A stretch of DNA of 34,166 bases from Desulfobacterales bacterium (GCA_022340885.1 JAJDND010000184.1:1-34166); one strand, 5' to 3'. Counted from the stretch's first letter, positions 1 through 8,936 are shown. Made by a program: numbers and translations. The notes: generated by a model from the sequence alone, not told the origin.

Positions 1-27
1 CTGTCATTTTATTTTAATGGGGGCAGG

Positions 28-411
28 ATGTTGAACAGCAATAAAATAATCGAAAGAAGATCCCAGGAGCGATATCAGGTCCAACGGGGCATATATGCTC
101 TGTTAAAGAACGGTTCGTCGAAGCTGGGCCAGATTATTAACATCAGCCCAGGCGGACTGGCGTTTATGTACATCAACAATGAAAAACAGATCAGCGAACC
201 GGTCGAAGTCGACATATTTATAAGCGGTAATGGCTATTTTTTAAAAGGCATTCCCTGTAAAAAGATTTCGGATATCCATATCGATAATTTTGTTCCTTTC
301 AGTACTTTCGAAATGCGGCAACTGGGTATCCAATTCGGCGAAATGAGTCACGGACAGGCGCTTCAACTGGATACCTTCATTAAAAAATATGCCCTGGTTC
401 AAACGGACTGA
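28..411 (+). CDS. PilZ-domain protein (c-di-GMP receptor)
   Basis: A single-domain PilZ protein of 127 residues. PilZ domains bind cyclic di-GMP and pass the signal to motility, exopolysaccharide or other targets. The two binding motifs are both visible: RxxxR as R11-S-Q-E-R15 near the N-terminus and N/DxSxxG as N38-I-S-P-G-G43. The rest has the beta-rich pattern of the fold and ends in a short helix. There is no signal peptide or membrane segment, so it should be cytoplasmic. A run of five G residues lies just upstream of the ATG. No partner domain is present, so its target cannot be read from the sequence. A GGDEF protein lies far downstream in the same window, but nothing links the two directly. 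Confidence 0.88.
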   Translation: MLNSNKIIERRSQERYQVQRGIYALLKNGSSKLGQIINISPGGLAFMYINNEKQISEPVEVDIFISGNGYFLKGIPCKKISDIHIDNFVPFSTFEMRQLGIQFGEMSHGQALQLDTFIKKYALVQTD

Positions 412-470
412 TTTGTGGTTCTTTCCTTCCTGCCAAATCACGGTCTTATATCCATTGTTAGTGGTTTTTC

Positions 471-499
471 TTGATAAACCTCATCGTTTAGGATAAAAA
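471..499 (+). promoter_or_regulatory. Candidate sigma70-type promoter
   Basis: TTGATA at 471-476, a 17-bp spacer, and TAAAAA at 494-499. It lies in the 221-bp gap before the CoA-transferase/GNAT gene and would give a leader of roughly 125 nt. It is based on consensus match only. Confidence 0.35.
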
Positions 500-632
500 A
501 TACACGTGTTATTTTCGTTCTCGCTATGGGCCGCGTTGACGCACCGGAAATTTGACCGTTCCACTGGTTTTCAACAAGCGCAATGAGGCTGCTCGCCCCC
601 GCTTTTTTCACATCATATATGGGAGGTGCATC

Positions 633-2513
633 ATGGCCGCATCAATCTATTGGGCCGATAATTATGTCGAAAAAAAATGCACTGCACAAGAAGCGATCAT
701 GCAGATCAAAGCGGGCCAGAGGGTTTTTATCGGTTCATCTTGCGGGGAACCCCAATATCTGATTAGGAAACTTGCCGAAGCAGCGGAGAACTTTACAGAT
801 ATCGAAATTGTTCGATTGCTGAGCCTGGAAAGCACGCCGTTGACATTGATCGCAGATAAAACCAAAGATCAGAGCTTTAATATCCGGTCGTTTTATCTGG
901 GATCGGCGAAACCGAAAAGTCTGGCAAAAAACAAGCGGTTCATTACACCGATGAACCTTTCAGCGGTACCACGCCTTTTTAAAACCCGCCGTCTTCCCAT
1001 TCATGTGGCGCTCATTCAGGTATCACCTCCGGACGATTTCGGATGGATGAGCCTGGGAATTTCCGTTGACATCACGCTGGCGGCTGCGTTGTCGGCTGAT
1101 TTTGTTATTGCCCAGGTGAATTCCAGGATGCCCCGCATACTGGGTCATAGCTTCATCCATGTCAACGACGTCAATGCCATTGTCGAACAGGAAGAAGAAC
1201 TTTTGACCATTGACGAACTTCCGGAACTCGAAGCAGCCAATCAAATCGGAAGGTTGATTGCACGGCTCGTTGACGACGGCTCAACCATTCAGATCAGTCC
1301 GGGGACCACGCCTCAGGCGACCTTGCTTGCCCTTTCCCACAAAAACGACCTCGGTGTTCATACCCATTACTTGACCAATGATATCATGCGTCTGGTCTCG
1401 ATGGGCGTGATTACAAACCGGAAAAAAGGGTTCAACGAAGGCAAGCTGGTGGCAAGCTGTGCCATCGGATCGACCAATCTTTATGAATTTTTGGATGATA
1501 ATCCGGCCATAGAATTTTATCCTTCGGATTATGTCAATGATCCGGCGATTATTTCACGACACCGCAAAATGGTGGCCATGAATGTACCCATGGCCATAGA
1601 TCTCACCGGTCAGGTTGCGGCAGATGCCATCTTCCTCAACCATTTTTCCGGGGTGACCGGCATGCTCGATTTTATCCGCGGCGCTTCCTGGAACGAAGAT
1701 GGTAAATCAATCCTTATGCTGACCTCCACCACCGCCGACGGCGAAAAGAGCCGAATCGTTCCCATTCTGAATGACACCGCCATTGTTGTGCCCAGAGGTG
1801 ATGTTCAACATGTCGTTACCGAATTCGGCGCCGTGAATCTATTCGGGAAAAGTCTTCAGGAGCGCGCCATGGCCCTGATCAGCATTGCTCACCCTGATTT
1901 TCGAGAGGAACTTTTTTTCGAAGCCAGAAAGATGGGCCTGCTGGGCGCCGAGCGGACTTTGTCGGAGTCGATGCAGGGCATCTACCCGATAAACCTGGAA
2001 GAAACAAGGGAAATCGACGGCGTTATAATCACCATCAGGCCCGCCAAACCCGTAGACGGGAGGCGGATACAAGAACACTTCTACACCCAAGATAAAGATG
2101 ATATCTATTCCAGATTTTTTCAGGCCAAGACCCGTTTCGTCCGTGGGGATATGGAGAGTATGTTTCAAATTGATTATGTCAAAAACCTGACGCTCTTGGC
2201 TCTGGTGGGAGAAGTCGGATTCGGAAAAGTCGTGGCTGTGGGAGAATACCTCCTCGACCCCGCCAAAAACATTGCCGAAGTCGCTTTTTCCGTGAGCAAA
2301 GAATGGCAGGGAAAGGGGCTGGGGAAAATTCTCATGCAAAAATTGTCAGAGGCTGCCAGGGAACACGGCATCTCCGGCCTGATGGCCTACACACTGCCGA
2401 GAAATCAGGGGATGATCAAGTTATTCAAAACCTTGCCCTATAAAACGAAAACCATATATGACGGTGAAGTGGTTGAACTGACCTGCATGTTTGCCGAAAT
2501 GACGAGCAAATAA
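633..2513 (+). CDS. Acetyl-CoA hydrolase/transferase-like protein fused to a GNAT acetyltransferase domain
   Basis: A 626-residue cytoplasmic fusion. I place the start at the ATG at 633, not the upstream in-frame ATG at 552, because GGGAGGTG lies at 620-627. Residues about 1-450 match the class I CoA-transferase family (acetyl-CoA hydrolase / 4-hydroxybutyrate CoA-transferase type), including the C-terminal signature ending in IAHPDFREEL. Residues about 470-626 are a GNAT domain with the acetyl-CoA loop QGKGLG at 559-564; its SRFF segment recalls the GNAT domains of Pat-type protein lysine acetyltransferases. The odd point is the catalytic loop: related transferases read H-T-E-M/V, with Glu forming the acyl-glutamyl thioester, while here the sequence is VHTHY with His245. 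Ordinary CoA transfer may therefore be lost. Plausible roles are a CoA-ester sensor that acetylates proteins, or an altered hydrolase. It precedes the acs operon but is separated from it by 425 bp. Confidence 0.85.
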   Translation: MAASIYWADNYVEKKCTAQEAIMQIKAGQRVFIGSSCGEPQYLIRKLAEAAENFTDIEIVRLLSLESTPLTLIADKTKDQSFNIRSFYLGSAKPKSLAKNKRFITPMNLSAVPRLFKTRRLPIHVALIQVSPPDDFGWMSLGISVDITLAAALSADFVIAQVNSRMPRILGHSFIHVNDVNAIVEQEEELLTIDELPELEAANQIGRLIARLVDDGSTIQISPGTTPQATLLALSHKNDLGVHTHYLTNDIMRLVSMGVITNRKKGFNEGKLVASCAIGSTNLYEFLDDNPAIEFYPSDYVNDPAIISRHRKMVAMNVPMAIDLTGQVAADAIFLNHFSGVTGMLDFIRGASWNEDGKSILMLTSTTADGEKSRIVPILNDTAIVVPRGDVQHVVTEFGAVNLFGKSLQERAMALISIAHPDFREELFFEARKMGLLGAERTLSESMQGIYPINLEETREIDGVIITIRPAKPVDGRRIQEHFYTQDKDDIYSRFFQAKTRFVRGDMESMFQIDYVKNLTLLALVGEVGFGKVVAVGEYLLDPAKNIAEVAFSVSKEWQGKGLGKILMQKLSEAAREHGISGLMAYTLPRNQGMIKLFKTLPYKTKTIYDGEVVELTCMFAEMTSK

Positions 2514-2767
2514 CAGACAAGATTTTTCTTTAGCCTGAATATTTAACATCAATGCCGCCAACCCATGCAAAATTCAGATATAATTACCTAAATATTTACT
2601 CATCTATTGACAAATAATTCATCCCAATATAAAAGGTCGTATTTGGCGTATTTCAAAAATCATCTTCTTTAGATAATTATGCTTTAATTCCCTTTTATCA
2701 TTGGATAAAAGTTTGTTTATAACCAGCGAGAAATTCTGGACCGTGCTGTTGGAATTTCCGGCCACAA

Positions 2768-2794
2768 ATCTACCGCGGTAGATAATTTTATAAT
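2768..2794 (+). promoter_or_regulatory. Candidate operator palindrome and -10 box for the acs operon
   Basis: ATCTACCGCGGTAGAT at 2768-2783 is a perfect 16-bp palindrome. Five bases later comes a consensus -10 hexamer TATAAT (2789-2794). No good -35 hexamer lies at the expected 2766-2771; that position is inside the palindrome. This arrangement suits a regulator-controlled promoter: a repressor, or an activator that replaces the -35 contact. The leader to acsD would be about 137 nt. Confidence 0.5.
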
Positions 2795-2888
2795 CCAAAT
2801 TCTTTTTATGAAAGGGGGGTTGAATTTTTTTATCAAAGTTCGGGGGAGGTATCCTTTTGCCCTCGATGGACGCTTTGAGGGGGGTACA

Positions 2889-2927
2889 ATGTCATACACC
2901 TCAACCACTAAACTTTTTGTCACATAA
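2889..2927 (+). CDS. Possible 12-residue leader peptide upstream of acsD
   Basis: ATG at 2889 is preceded by a GAGGGGGG Shine-Dalgarno-like run at about 2877-2884. It encodes MSYTSTTKLFVT and stops with TAA at 2925-2927. That stop overlaps the acsD Shine-Dalgarno (AAAGGAGG, 2926-2933). The placement suggests translational coupling to acsD, which uses a weak TTG start. It may equally be a chance frame. Confidence 0.3.
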   Translation: MSYTSTTKLFVT

Positions 2928-2938
2928 AGGAGGTTACA

Positions 2939-4519
2939 TTGGGTTTGGAAATATACAAAGAATCATATACCGGCACCATAAAGGAAATCACTCTGGGTAA
3001 AGGCGACAAGGCTGTTACCGTGGGTGGTCAGGCATGCTATCCTTTTTACAACTTTGAAGGAAATATGCCAAACAAGCCGGTTATTGCAATGGAAGTTTGG
3101 GACATGGAACCGGATGAGTGGCCGGAAGCGGCGCTCAGTCACTTTAAAGATGTTCTTTCGGATCCCGCGGCATGGGCCAAAAAATGTGTGGATGAATTTG
3201 GGGCCAAAATCATTGTATTGCAACTTAAAAGCACCGATCCGAACGGCCCCGATGCCAGCCCCGAGGATGCCGCGGCAACCGTTAAAAAAGTCCTCGAAGC
3301 CGTCGATGTGCCGCTGATCGTCTGGGGAACTGCCAACATCGAAAAAGATGAAGCCGTATTAAAAAAGATTTCCGAAGAAACCCACGGCGCCAATCTGATT
3401 ATAGGGCCTGTCGAGGATAAGAACCACAAGGGTATCGGCGCCAGCGCCATGGGATACGGCCACACCGTAATTTCATCCTCTCCCATCGATATCAACCTTG
3501 CCAAACAAGTCAATATCCTTCTCGAAAATTTGGGCGTGCCGCTGGATCGGATGGTCGTCGATCCGACCACCGGTGGTCTGGGATACGGATTGGAATATTC
3601 ATATTCCGTCATGGAAAGGCTTTGTATGGCCGCTCTGACCCAGGGAGACGACAAGCTGCAGCTGCCGATGATCAACAATTTGGCCAACGAAATCTGGAAG
3701 TGCAAGGAAGCCAAACAGAGCATAGATGAAGCACCGACACTGGGCGACCCGGAGAGACGGGGCATTCTGATGGAAGCGGTGACCGCCGTCATCTATCTTT
3801 TGTCCGGCGCCAGTGTTCTGATCATGCGCCATCCGGAAGCCGTGCGGCTTACCCAGGCCTTTATCGATTTAGGGCTTGAAGGCGGCAGTGCCATGGATAT
3901 TGCCCCCATCGCCAAGCAGTTGGACGATGTGGATATCGATTATGCCGCTTTGGCACCGGAACCGGATCTGACCATAGAAGGTGAAGCACCGAAAAAAGCG
4001 GCGCCCAAGGCTGAAAAGAAAGCAGCACCCAAGGCTGAAAAGAAAGCGGCACCTGCGAAAAAGCCTGCCAAAAAGGAAGCGCCGAAAAAAGTAGCGGTCG
4101 ATAAAGCCGAAGATGATGCTAAAGCCAAAGCAGAAGCCGAGGCCAAGGCCAAAGCCGACGCCGACGCCGACGCCAAAGCTGAACAAGAAGCCAAAGCCAA
4201 AGCAGAAGCTGATGCCAAAGCCAAGGCCGAAGACGAAGCCAAAGCCAAGGCCGAAAAAGAGGCCAAAGCCAAAGCGGAAGCCGAGGCCAAGGCCAAAGCC
4301 GACGCCGAAGCCAAGGCCAAAGCCGACGCCGAAGCCAGAGCCAAGAAGGAAGCAGCAGAGGAAGCGATCCGAGAAAAGCGGGCAAAGGAACGGGAAGCGC
4401 TTGCGGCCGAGCATGCTGCTGCGCCTTCCGAGGTATCCATGACACCGGCCGCCCAGCAGAAATCGAAACTGGACAAGATGCTGGACCGGCTGAACAGAAT
4501 ACACAAAAGAGTCGCATAG
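2939..4519 (+). CDS. acsD: Corrinoid iron-sulfur protein small (delta) subunit with long Lys/Ala-rich tail
   Basis: The small subunit of the corrinoid/iron-sulfur protein (CdhD/AcsD), a TIM-barrel that helps hold the B12 cofactor carrying the methyl group from methyltetrahydrofolate to acetyl-CoA synthase. Residues about 1-345 are the family core, which by itself matches the usual length of roughly 320 residues. The start is TTG at 2939, five bases after AAAGGAGG (2926-2933); no in-frame ATG fits. It is the first gene of the five-gene acs operon. The oddity is the C-terminus. Residues about 349-490 are low-complexity Ala/Lys with Glu/Asp, first A-P-K-type repeats and then A-K-A-K-A-E repeats predicted to form one long helix, like the TolA stalk. 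A short amphipathic helix (about 509-526) ends the protein. Confidence 0.93.
   Translation: MGLEIYKESYTGTIKEITLGKGDKAVTVGGQACYPFYNFEGNMPNKPVIAMEVWDMEPDEWPEAALSHFKDVLSDPAAWAKKCVDEFGAKIIVLQLKSTDPNGPDASPEDAAATVKKVLEAVDVPLIVWGTANIEKDEAVLKKISEETHGANLIIGPVEDKNHKGIGASAMGYGHTVISSSPIDINLAKQVNILLENLGVPLDRMVVDPTTGGLGYGLEYSYSVMERLCMAALTQGDDKLQLPMINNLANEIWKCKEAKQSIDEAPTLGDPERRGILMEAVTAVIYLLSGASVLIMRHPEAVRLTQAFIDLGLEGGSAMDIAPIAKQLDDVDIDYAALAPEPDLTIEGEAPKKAAPKAEKKAAPKAEKKAAPAKKPAKKEAPKKVAVDKAEDDAKAKAEAEAKAKADADADAKAEQEAKAKAEADAKAKAEDEAKAKAEKEAKAKAEAEAKAKADAEAKAKADAEARAKKEAAEEAIREKRAKEREALAAEHAAAPSEVSMTPAAQQKSKLDKMLDRLNRIHKRVA
4118..4340 (+). repeat. Imperfect in-frame tandem repeats in acsD
   Basis: Short units built from alternating GCC AAA and GCC GAA/GAC codons are repeated many times in the acsD tail. 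They encode A-K-A-K-A-E/D hexads and longer mixtures. The units are multiples of three bases, so length changes by slippage would keep the frame. Confidence 0.8.
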
Positions 4520-4608
4520 CCTATTTAAAGACCGTCGATGAAAGACGTTGCTTGACGATAAGCTGAAATCAATCATCTGAAACAAAAAAATACGAGGAGG
4601 AACCTCTA

Positions 4609-6639
4609 ATGGCGGAAGTAACAAAAGAAAAGGCCGCAAAGCCGCAAAAGATGGCGGATGCAATTACGGCCTCCATTGATCCTGCAACTCAAGAAATGAT
4701 TGCCCGGGCTCAGAAACTGGGCGTTGAAACCGTATTTGACCGGGCCGTTACCATGAAGCCCTGCAATATCGGCATGCAAGGCACCTGCTGTAAAAACTGT
4801 GCCATGGGACCGTGCCGCCTGCCTTTGCCCAAGGCCGGGATTGAAGGCGAGGATACCCGAAAAGGGTTGTGCGGCGCTACTGCCAATACCATCGCGGCAA
4901 GGAACTTTGCCCGCATGGTGGCTGCCGGCGCATCGGCCCATTCTGATCACGGTCGGTCCGTGGCAGAGGTCTTTTTATCGGTGGCCCGAAAAGAGACCGA
5001 GGATTATAAGATTAAAGATCCGGGCAAACTAATCGCCATGGCGCCTCATCTAGGTGTTGCCACAACAATCGAAAAAGACGGCGAAGTTCTCGACCGGGAT
5101 CTCGACGAAATTGCCCTTGAAGTGGCTGAAAAGGCGCTGGCGGAATGGGGTAAGTCCGAGGGTGAACTCGTGTACGCCAAAAGGGCACCACAGCCCCTGT
5201 ATGAGCGCTGGAAAAAATTGGGAGTTGTTCCCCGGAACATCGACCGGGAAATCGTGGAAATCATGCACCGGACCCATATGGGTGTTGACCAGGATTATAA
5301 AAACCTGGTCAAACAATGCACCCGAGCTGCCCTGGCGGACGGCTGGGGCGGGAGCATGCTGGCCACGGATCTTCAGGATGTTATGTTCGGAGCACCGACT
5401 CCGTTGCAGTCTGAAGCCAACCTCGGTGTTTTGAAACAAGACCATGTCAATATTATTATTCACGGCCATGAGCCGATTTTGTCCGAGATGATCGTGGCGG
5501 CGGCCCAATCCAAAGAGATGATCGAGTATGCCAATTCCAAAGGCGCCAAAGGGATTCAACTGGGCGGCATCTGCTGTACGGGAAATGAAATTCTGCAGCG
5601 CCACGGTGTACCGCCGGCCGGAACATTTTTGCAGCAGGAGCTGGCCATTATTACCGGCGCCTGTGACGCCATGGTCGTGGATGTGCAGTGTATCTTCCAG
5701 AACCTGGCCAATGTGGCCAAGTGTTTTCATACCAAACTGATTACCACCCACCCCATTGCGAGGATGGAACAGGAGAATGTCCTTCATATCGAGTTTGACG
5801 AACACCATGCAATGGAAGATGCCAAGCGAATTGTCAAGATGGCCATCGACAATTTTGAAAACCGCGGGGCCGAAGTGATGATTCCCAAATACAAAGCGGT
5901 TCAGATTGCGGGATTCGGCGTGGAATCCATTGAGTATCATCTCGGCGGCACATTCCGTGGATCCTATTATACACTAAACGACAACATCATCAACGGCCGC
6001 ATTCGAGGTGTTGCCGGTGTGGTGGGGTGTAATAATGCCCGGACCAAGCATAATGAGGCACACATCGCCATTGTAAAAGAATTGATCAAGAACGATGTGC
6101 TGGTTCTGACCACCGGTTGTAACGGGATTGCCTGTGCCATGGAAGGTTTGCTCACACCGGAAACGGCCCAGGTCTTCTGCGGTCCGGGATTGGCCGAAGT
6201 GTGCGAGACCGTAGGTATCCCTCCGGTCCTCCATCTGGGGTCCTGCGTGGACAACAGCCGGATTCTGCTGGCCGCCACCGAGGTGGTAAAAGCCGGCGGA
6301 CTCGGTAACGACATTCAGGATCTGCCGGCAGCCGGAAGCGCACCCGAATGGATGAGTGAAAAGGCCATCAGCATCGGCCATTATTTTGTGACCTCCGGTG
6401 TTTACACGGTGTTTGGATATCATATGCCGCTGGACGGCGCACCGGTGCTTAAAGATTACCTGTACGAAGAGCTGGAAAAAGTATACGGTGGCATGTGGGA
6501 CTGCGAACCGGATCCGATTAAGCACGCTCATAAAATGATTGCCCATATCGACAAAAAACGAAAAGCCCTCGGCATCGACAAGGCCAGGGAAAGAGTTCTC
6601 ATGGACATGGCGGATCGCCGGGAAATGGAGGCTAAATAA
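4609..6639 (+). CDS. cooS/acsA: Anaerobic CO dehydrogenase catalytic (beta) subunit
   Basis: Nickel-iron carbon monoxide dehydrogenase, which interconverts CO2 and CO and supplies CO to acetyl-CoA synthase through an internal channel. The 676 residues match the Moorella enzyme in length. The cluster ligands can be placed: C52 and C60 (D-cluster at the dimer interface), C61, C64, C69 and C88 (B-cluster), and the C-cluster set with the HGHEP motif at 285-289, C322/C323, C361, C474, C504 and C546. None is missing. GAGGAGG precedes the ATG at good spacing. The gene is second in the operon, directly before acsB, as expected for the alpha2-beta2 complex. No nickel-insertion gene (cooC or acsF) lies in this window, so maturation must be encoded elsewhere. 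Confidence 0.97.
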   Translation: MAEVTKEKAAKPQKMADAITASIDPATQEMIARAQKLGVETVFDRAVTMKPCNIGMQGTCCKNCAMGPCRLPLPKAGIEGEDTRKGLCGATANTIAARNFARMVAAGASAHSDHGRSVAEVFLSVARKETEDYKIKDPGKLIAMAPHLGVATTIEKDGEVLDRDLDEIALEVAEKALAEWGKSEGELVYAKRAPQPLYERWKKLGVVPRNIDREIVEIMHRTHMGVDQDYKNLVKQCTRAALADGWGGSMLATDLQDVMFGAPTPLQSEANLGVLKQDHVNIIIHGHEPILSEMIVAAAQSKEMIEYANSKGAKGIQLGGICCTGNEILQRHGVPPAGTFLQQELAIITGACDAMVVDVQCIFQNLANVAKCFHTKLITTHPIARMEQENVLHIEFDEHHAMEDAKRIVKMAIDNFENRGAEVMIPKYKAVQIAGFGVESIEYHLGGTFRGSYYTLNDNIINGRIRGVAGVVGCNNARTKHNEAHIAIVKELIKNDVLVLTTGCNGIACAMEGLLTPETAQVFCGPGLAEVCETVGIPPVLHLGSCVDNSRILLAATEVVKAGGLGNDIQDLPAAGSAPEWMSEKAISIGHYFVTSGVYTVFGYHMPLDGAPVLKDYLYEELEKVYGGMWDCEPDPIKHAHKMIAHIDKKRKALGIDKARERVLMDMADRREMEAK

Positions 6640-6658
6640 CAGCAAGCTTAACGATGTT

Positions 6659-6687
6659 GGATTTATTATCAGATTTGAAATAAATCC
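6659..6687 (+). other. Inverted repeat between cooS and acsB
   Basis: GGATTTATT at 6659-6667 pairs perfectly with AATAAATCC at 6679-6687 across an 11-nt loop. It ends a few bases before the acsB Shine-Dalgarno (AAGGAGG, about 6693-6699). There is no U-run, so it is not an intrinsic terminator. A role in message processing or in setting acsB translation is possible. Confidence 0.5.
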
Positions 6688-6705
6688 TCAACGAAGGAGG
6701 AATGT

Positions 6706-8919
6706 ATGTCAAAACTAGTCGCATTTGCTGCCATTCAAGGCGGCTACAATGTTGTTTCGGAAGTTGAAGGGCTTTTGAGAAACGCCCTGGCAACTTATAA
6801 TGCAGATACCAAGGTGGAATTTCCAAACACCGGTTACTATCTCCCGGTGATCTATTCGCTCCTTGGTCACAAGGTCGAAACCCTGGAAGATTTGCAAAAA
6901 CCGATGAAGTTTGCCCGGGGGCTGCTTCCGCCCCATATCAAGCGGGTAAACCACCTGCCTTACCTGGGGCCCCTTCTGGATGCGGGCATGGCGGCCATTC
7001 TCGCCTATGAAATCCGGGAAGGGATCCGCAGCGTCACCGATCCTGACTTTTACTTTCCCCAGGAAGATCCGGATATCGAGGCCGGCAAAATCTGGCTGGG
7101 TCCGGCAGACGACGTGATCCTGAGAAAAAGAGGCGTTGAGTTCGTGGACGGCACGGCACCCGGTTTCGCAGCCATCGTCGGCGCATGCCCCACCCCGGAA
7201 ATCGCCAAGATGATCGTTGAAGATTACCAGTTGAAAAATCTGTATATCTTCTGCGCTTCCGGGCACAACGGTACATCGGTCATCGATCAGTTGATGGAAG
7301 CCGGTGTTCAGATCGGATGGAGCACCCGGATCGTGCCCTTTGGGCCCGACATTTCCTCCGCCGTCTTTGCATTGGGTTTTGCCAACCGGGCAGCCATGGC
7401 ATTCGGGGGCGTTCAGCCCGGAGACTACAAAAAGATTCTGCTGTATAACAAGAACAGAATTTTCGCCTTTGTCAATGCCTTCGGTGAAATCGGAACCCGC
7501 TGGGCATGTGCGGCGGCGGGATGCGTCAACTGGGGTTTTCCGACCCTGGCCGATACGGATGTGCCGGAAATTTTGCCCACCGGCATCTGTACCTACGAGC
7601 ATGTCGTGCCCAATGTTCCCCACGATGAAATCTGCCAGAGATCGGTGGAAGTGCGCGGACTCAAGGTGCATGTTACAGAAATCGATATCCCGTTGTCTTT
7701 CGGTCCGGCATTCGAGGGCGAACGGGTCAGGGGAAAAGACCTGTATTCCCAGTGCGGCGGCGGTAAAACCCAGTGCACCGAACTGGTTAAGATGGCGGAT
7801 ATGAAAGCGATCGACGACGGCAAGGTGGACATTATCGGTCCTGATATTACCGATCTTAAAGAAGGTGAAACCTTTCCGCTGGGCATCTATATTCAGGTGG
7901 CCGGTCGTGAGATGCAGGAAGATTTCGAACCGATTCTCGAGCGCCAGATCCATCACCTGGTCAACTATATCCAGGGGATCATGCATATCGGGCAGCGGGA
8001 TATTTCGTGGATCCGCGTGAGCAAGGCGGCCATGGAAAAAGGCTTCAGCCTGCGGCATATCGGCGTTGTTCTCCACGCCAAGTTTCACCAGGATTTTGAA
8101 AACATTCTGGATAAGGTGCAAGTTACCCTATACACCAAAAAAGCGGATGTGGACAAGCTGACCGAAAGGGCCAGAGCGGAATATAAACACCGGGACGAAC
8201 GGGTGGAGAACATGACGGACGAAGCAGAGGAAATTTATTACTCCTGTACGCTTTGCCAGTCTTTTGCCCCCAACCACGTTTGTACGGTAAGTCCCGAAAG
8301 AACCGGTCTTTGCGGCGCTTACAACTGGATGGACTGCAAGGCATCCTTTGAAATCAATCCCACCGGCCCCAACCAGCCCATCGAGAAAGGAGAATGTCTC
8401 GATCCGAAGCTGGGCCAGTGGAAAGGGGTCAATGATTTCGTGTCCAAAGCGTCACGGGGCAACATTACCCATTACAACTTTTACTCTTTGGTACATGATC
8501 CCATGACCACCTGCGGGTGCTGCGAATGCATCGCGGCCATGCTGCCGGCCTGTAACGGTGTCATGACGGTGGGACGGGATTACATGGGAGAAACGCCCTG
8601 CGGCATGAAATTCACCACGCTGGCCGGTGTCATGGGCGGCGGACAATCTTCGCCGGGATTTGTGGGCCACTCCAAATTTAATATTACCCAGCGCAAGTTT
8701 ATTGTCGGCGACGGCGGCCTGCTGCGGGTGGTCTGGATGCCCAAGGTCCTGAAAGAAGAGATCAAAGAACGTCTTATGAAAAGAGGTGAAGAACTGGGCG
8801 TTCCGGATCTGTATGACAAGATTGCCGACGAGACCGTCGGTACCACGGAAGAAGAGATTTTGCCCTTCCTCGAAAAAGTCGGGCACCCGGCCCTTTCGAT
8901 GGAACCGCTGATTGGATAA
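6706..8919 (+). CDS. acsB: Acetyl-CoA synthase (CODH/ACS alpha subunit)
   Basis: Joins a methyl group from the corrinoid protein, CO from CooS and coenzyme A into acetyl-CoA, or runs in reverse to cleave it. At 737 residues it is the full-length bacterial type and includes the N-terminal domain that contacts CODH and is absent from archaeal CdhC. The A-cluster ligands are all present: C514, C517, C526 and C536 for the 4Fe-4S cluster with the bridging thiolate, and the C603-G-C605 motif for the distal nickel. This is the same spacing as Moorella C506/C509/C518/C528 and C595-G-C597, shifted by eight. AAGGAGG sits just upstream of the ATG. The gene lies between cooS and acsC, with hairpin-forming sequence on both sides. 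Confidence 0.97.
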   Translation: MSKLVAFAAIQGGYNVVSEVEGLLRNALATYNADTKVEFPNTGYYLPVIYSLLGHKVETLEDLQKPMKFARGLLPPHIKRVNHLPYLGPLLDAGMAAILAYEIREGIRSVTDPDFYFPQEDPDIEAGKIWLGPADDVILRKRGVEFVDGTAPGFAAIVGACPTPEIAKMIVEDYQLKNLYIFCASGHNGTSVIDQLMEAGVQIGWSTRIVPFGPDISSAVFALGFANRAAMAFGGVQPGDYKKILLYNKNRIFAFVNAFGEIGTRWACAAAGCVNWGFPTLADTDVPEILPTGICTYEHVVPNVPHDEICQRSVEVRGLKVHVTEIDIPLSFGPAFEGERVRGKDLYSQCGGGKTQCTELVKMADMKAIDDGKVDIIGPDITDLKEGETFPLGIYIQVAGREMQEDFEPILERQIHHLVNYIQGIMHIGQRDISWIRVSKAAMEKGFSLRHIGVVLHAKFHQDFENILDKVQVTLYTKKADVDKLTERARAEYKHRDERVENMTDEAEEIYYSCTLCQSFAPNHVCTVSPERTGLCGAYNWMDCKASFEINPTGPNQPIEKGECLDPKLGQWKGVNDFVSKASRGNITHYNFYSLVHDPMTTCGCCECIAAMLPACNGVMTVGRDYMGETPCGMKFTTLAGVMGGGQSSPGFVGHSKFNITQRKFIVGDGGLLRVVWMPKVLKEEIKERLMKRGEELGVPDLYDKIADETVGTTEEEILPFLEKVGHPALSMEPLIG

Positions 8920-8936
8920 AACGGGAACTTCAAAGG

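Larger units (their letters stand above)
2514..2938 (+). other. Intergenic leader of the acs operon
   Basis: A 425-bp A+T-rich gap. It has no terminator that I can recognise for the preceding gene. It holds a weak promoter candidate (TTGACA at 2607-2612, TATAAA at 2628-2633, short 15-bp spacer), a perfect 16-bp palindrome followed by TATAAT (2768-2794), G-rich stretches at about 2813-2819 and 2844-2850, and a 12-codon leader reading frame at 2889-2927. I do not recognise a known riboswitch. Confidence 0.6.

Noticed and set aside
2820-2938. A riboswitch (cobalamin or folate type) in the acs leader
   Set aside because: I could not find the conserved boxes or a coherent multi-stem fold; only short stems and G-runs are visible.
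3869-4663. Several long reading frames opposite and beside the acsD tail, Phe/Gly-, Leu/Trp- or Pro/Lys-rich
   Set aside because: They are produced by the repetitive Ala/Lys codons of acsD read in other frames, with no ribosome sites and no recognisable domains.
6715-8121. A 468-residue minus-strand frame opposite acsB
   Set aside because: acsB on the other strand is complete with all metal ligands; the antisense frame has no domain or start signal and reflects G+C-biased codon use.
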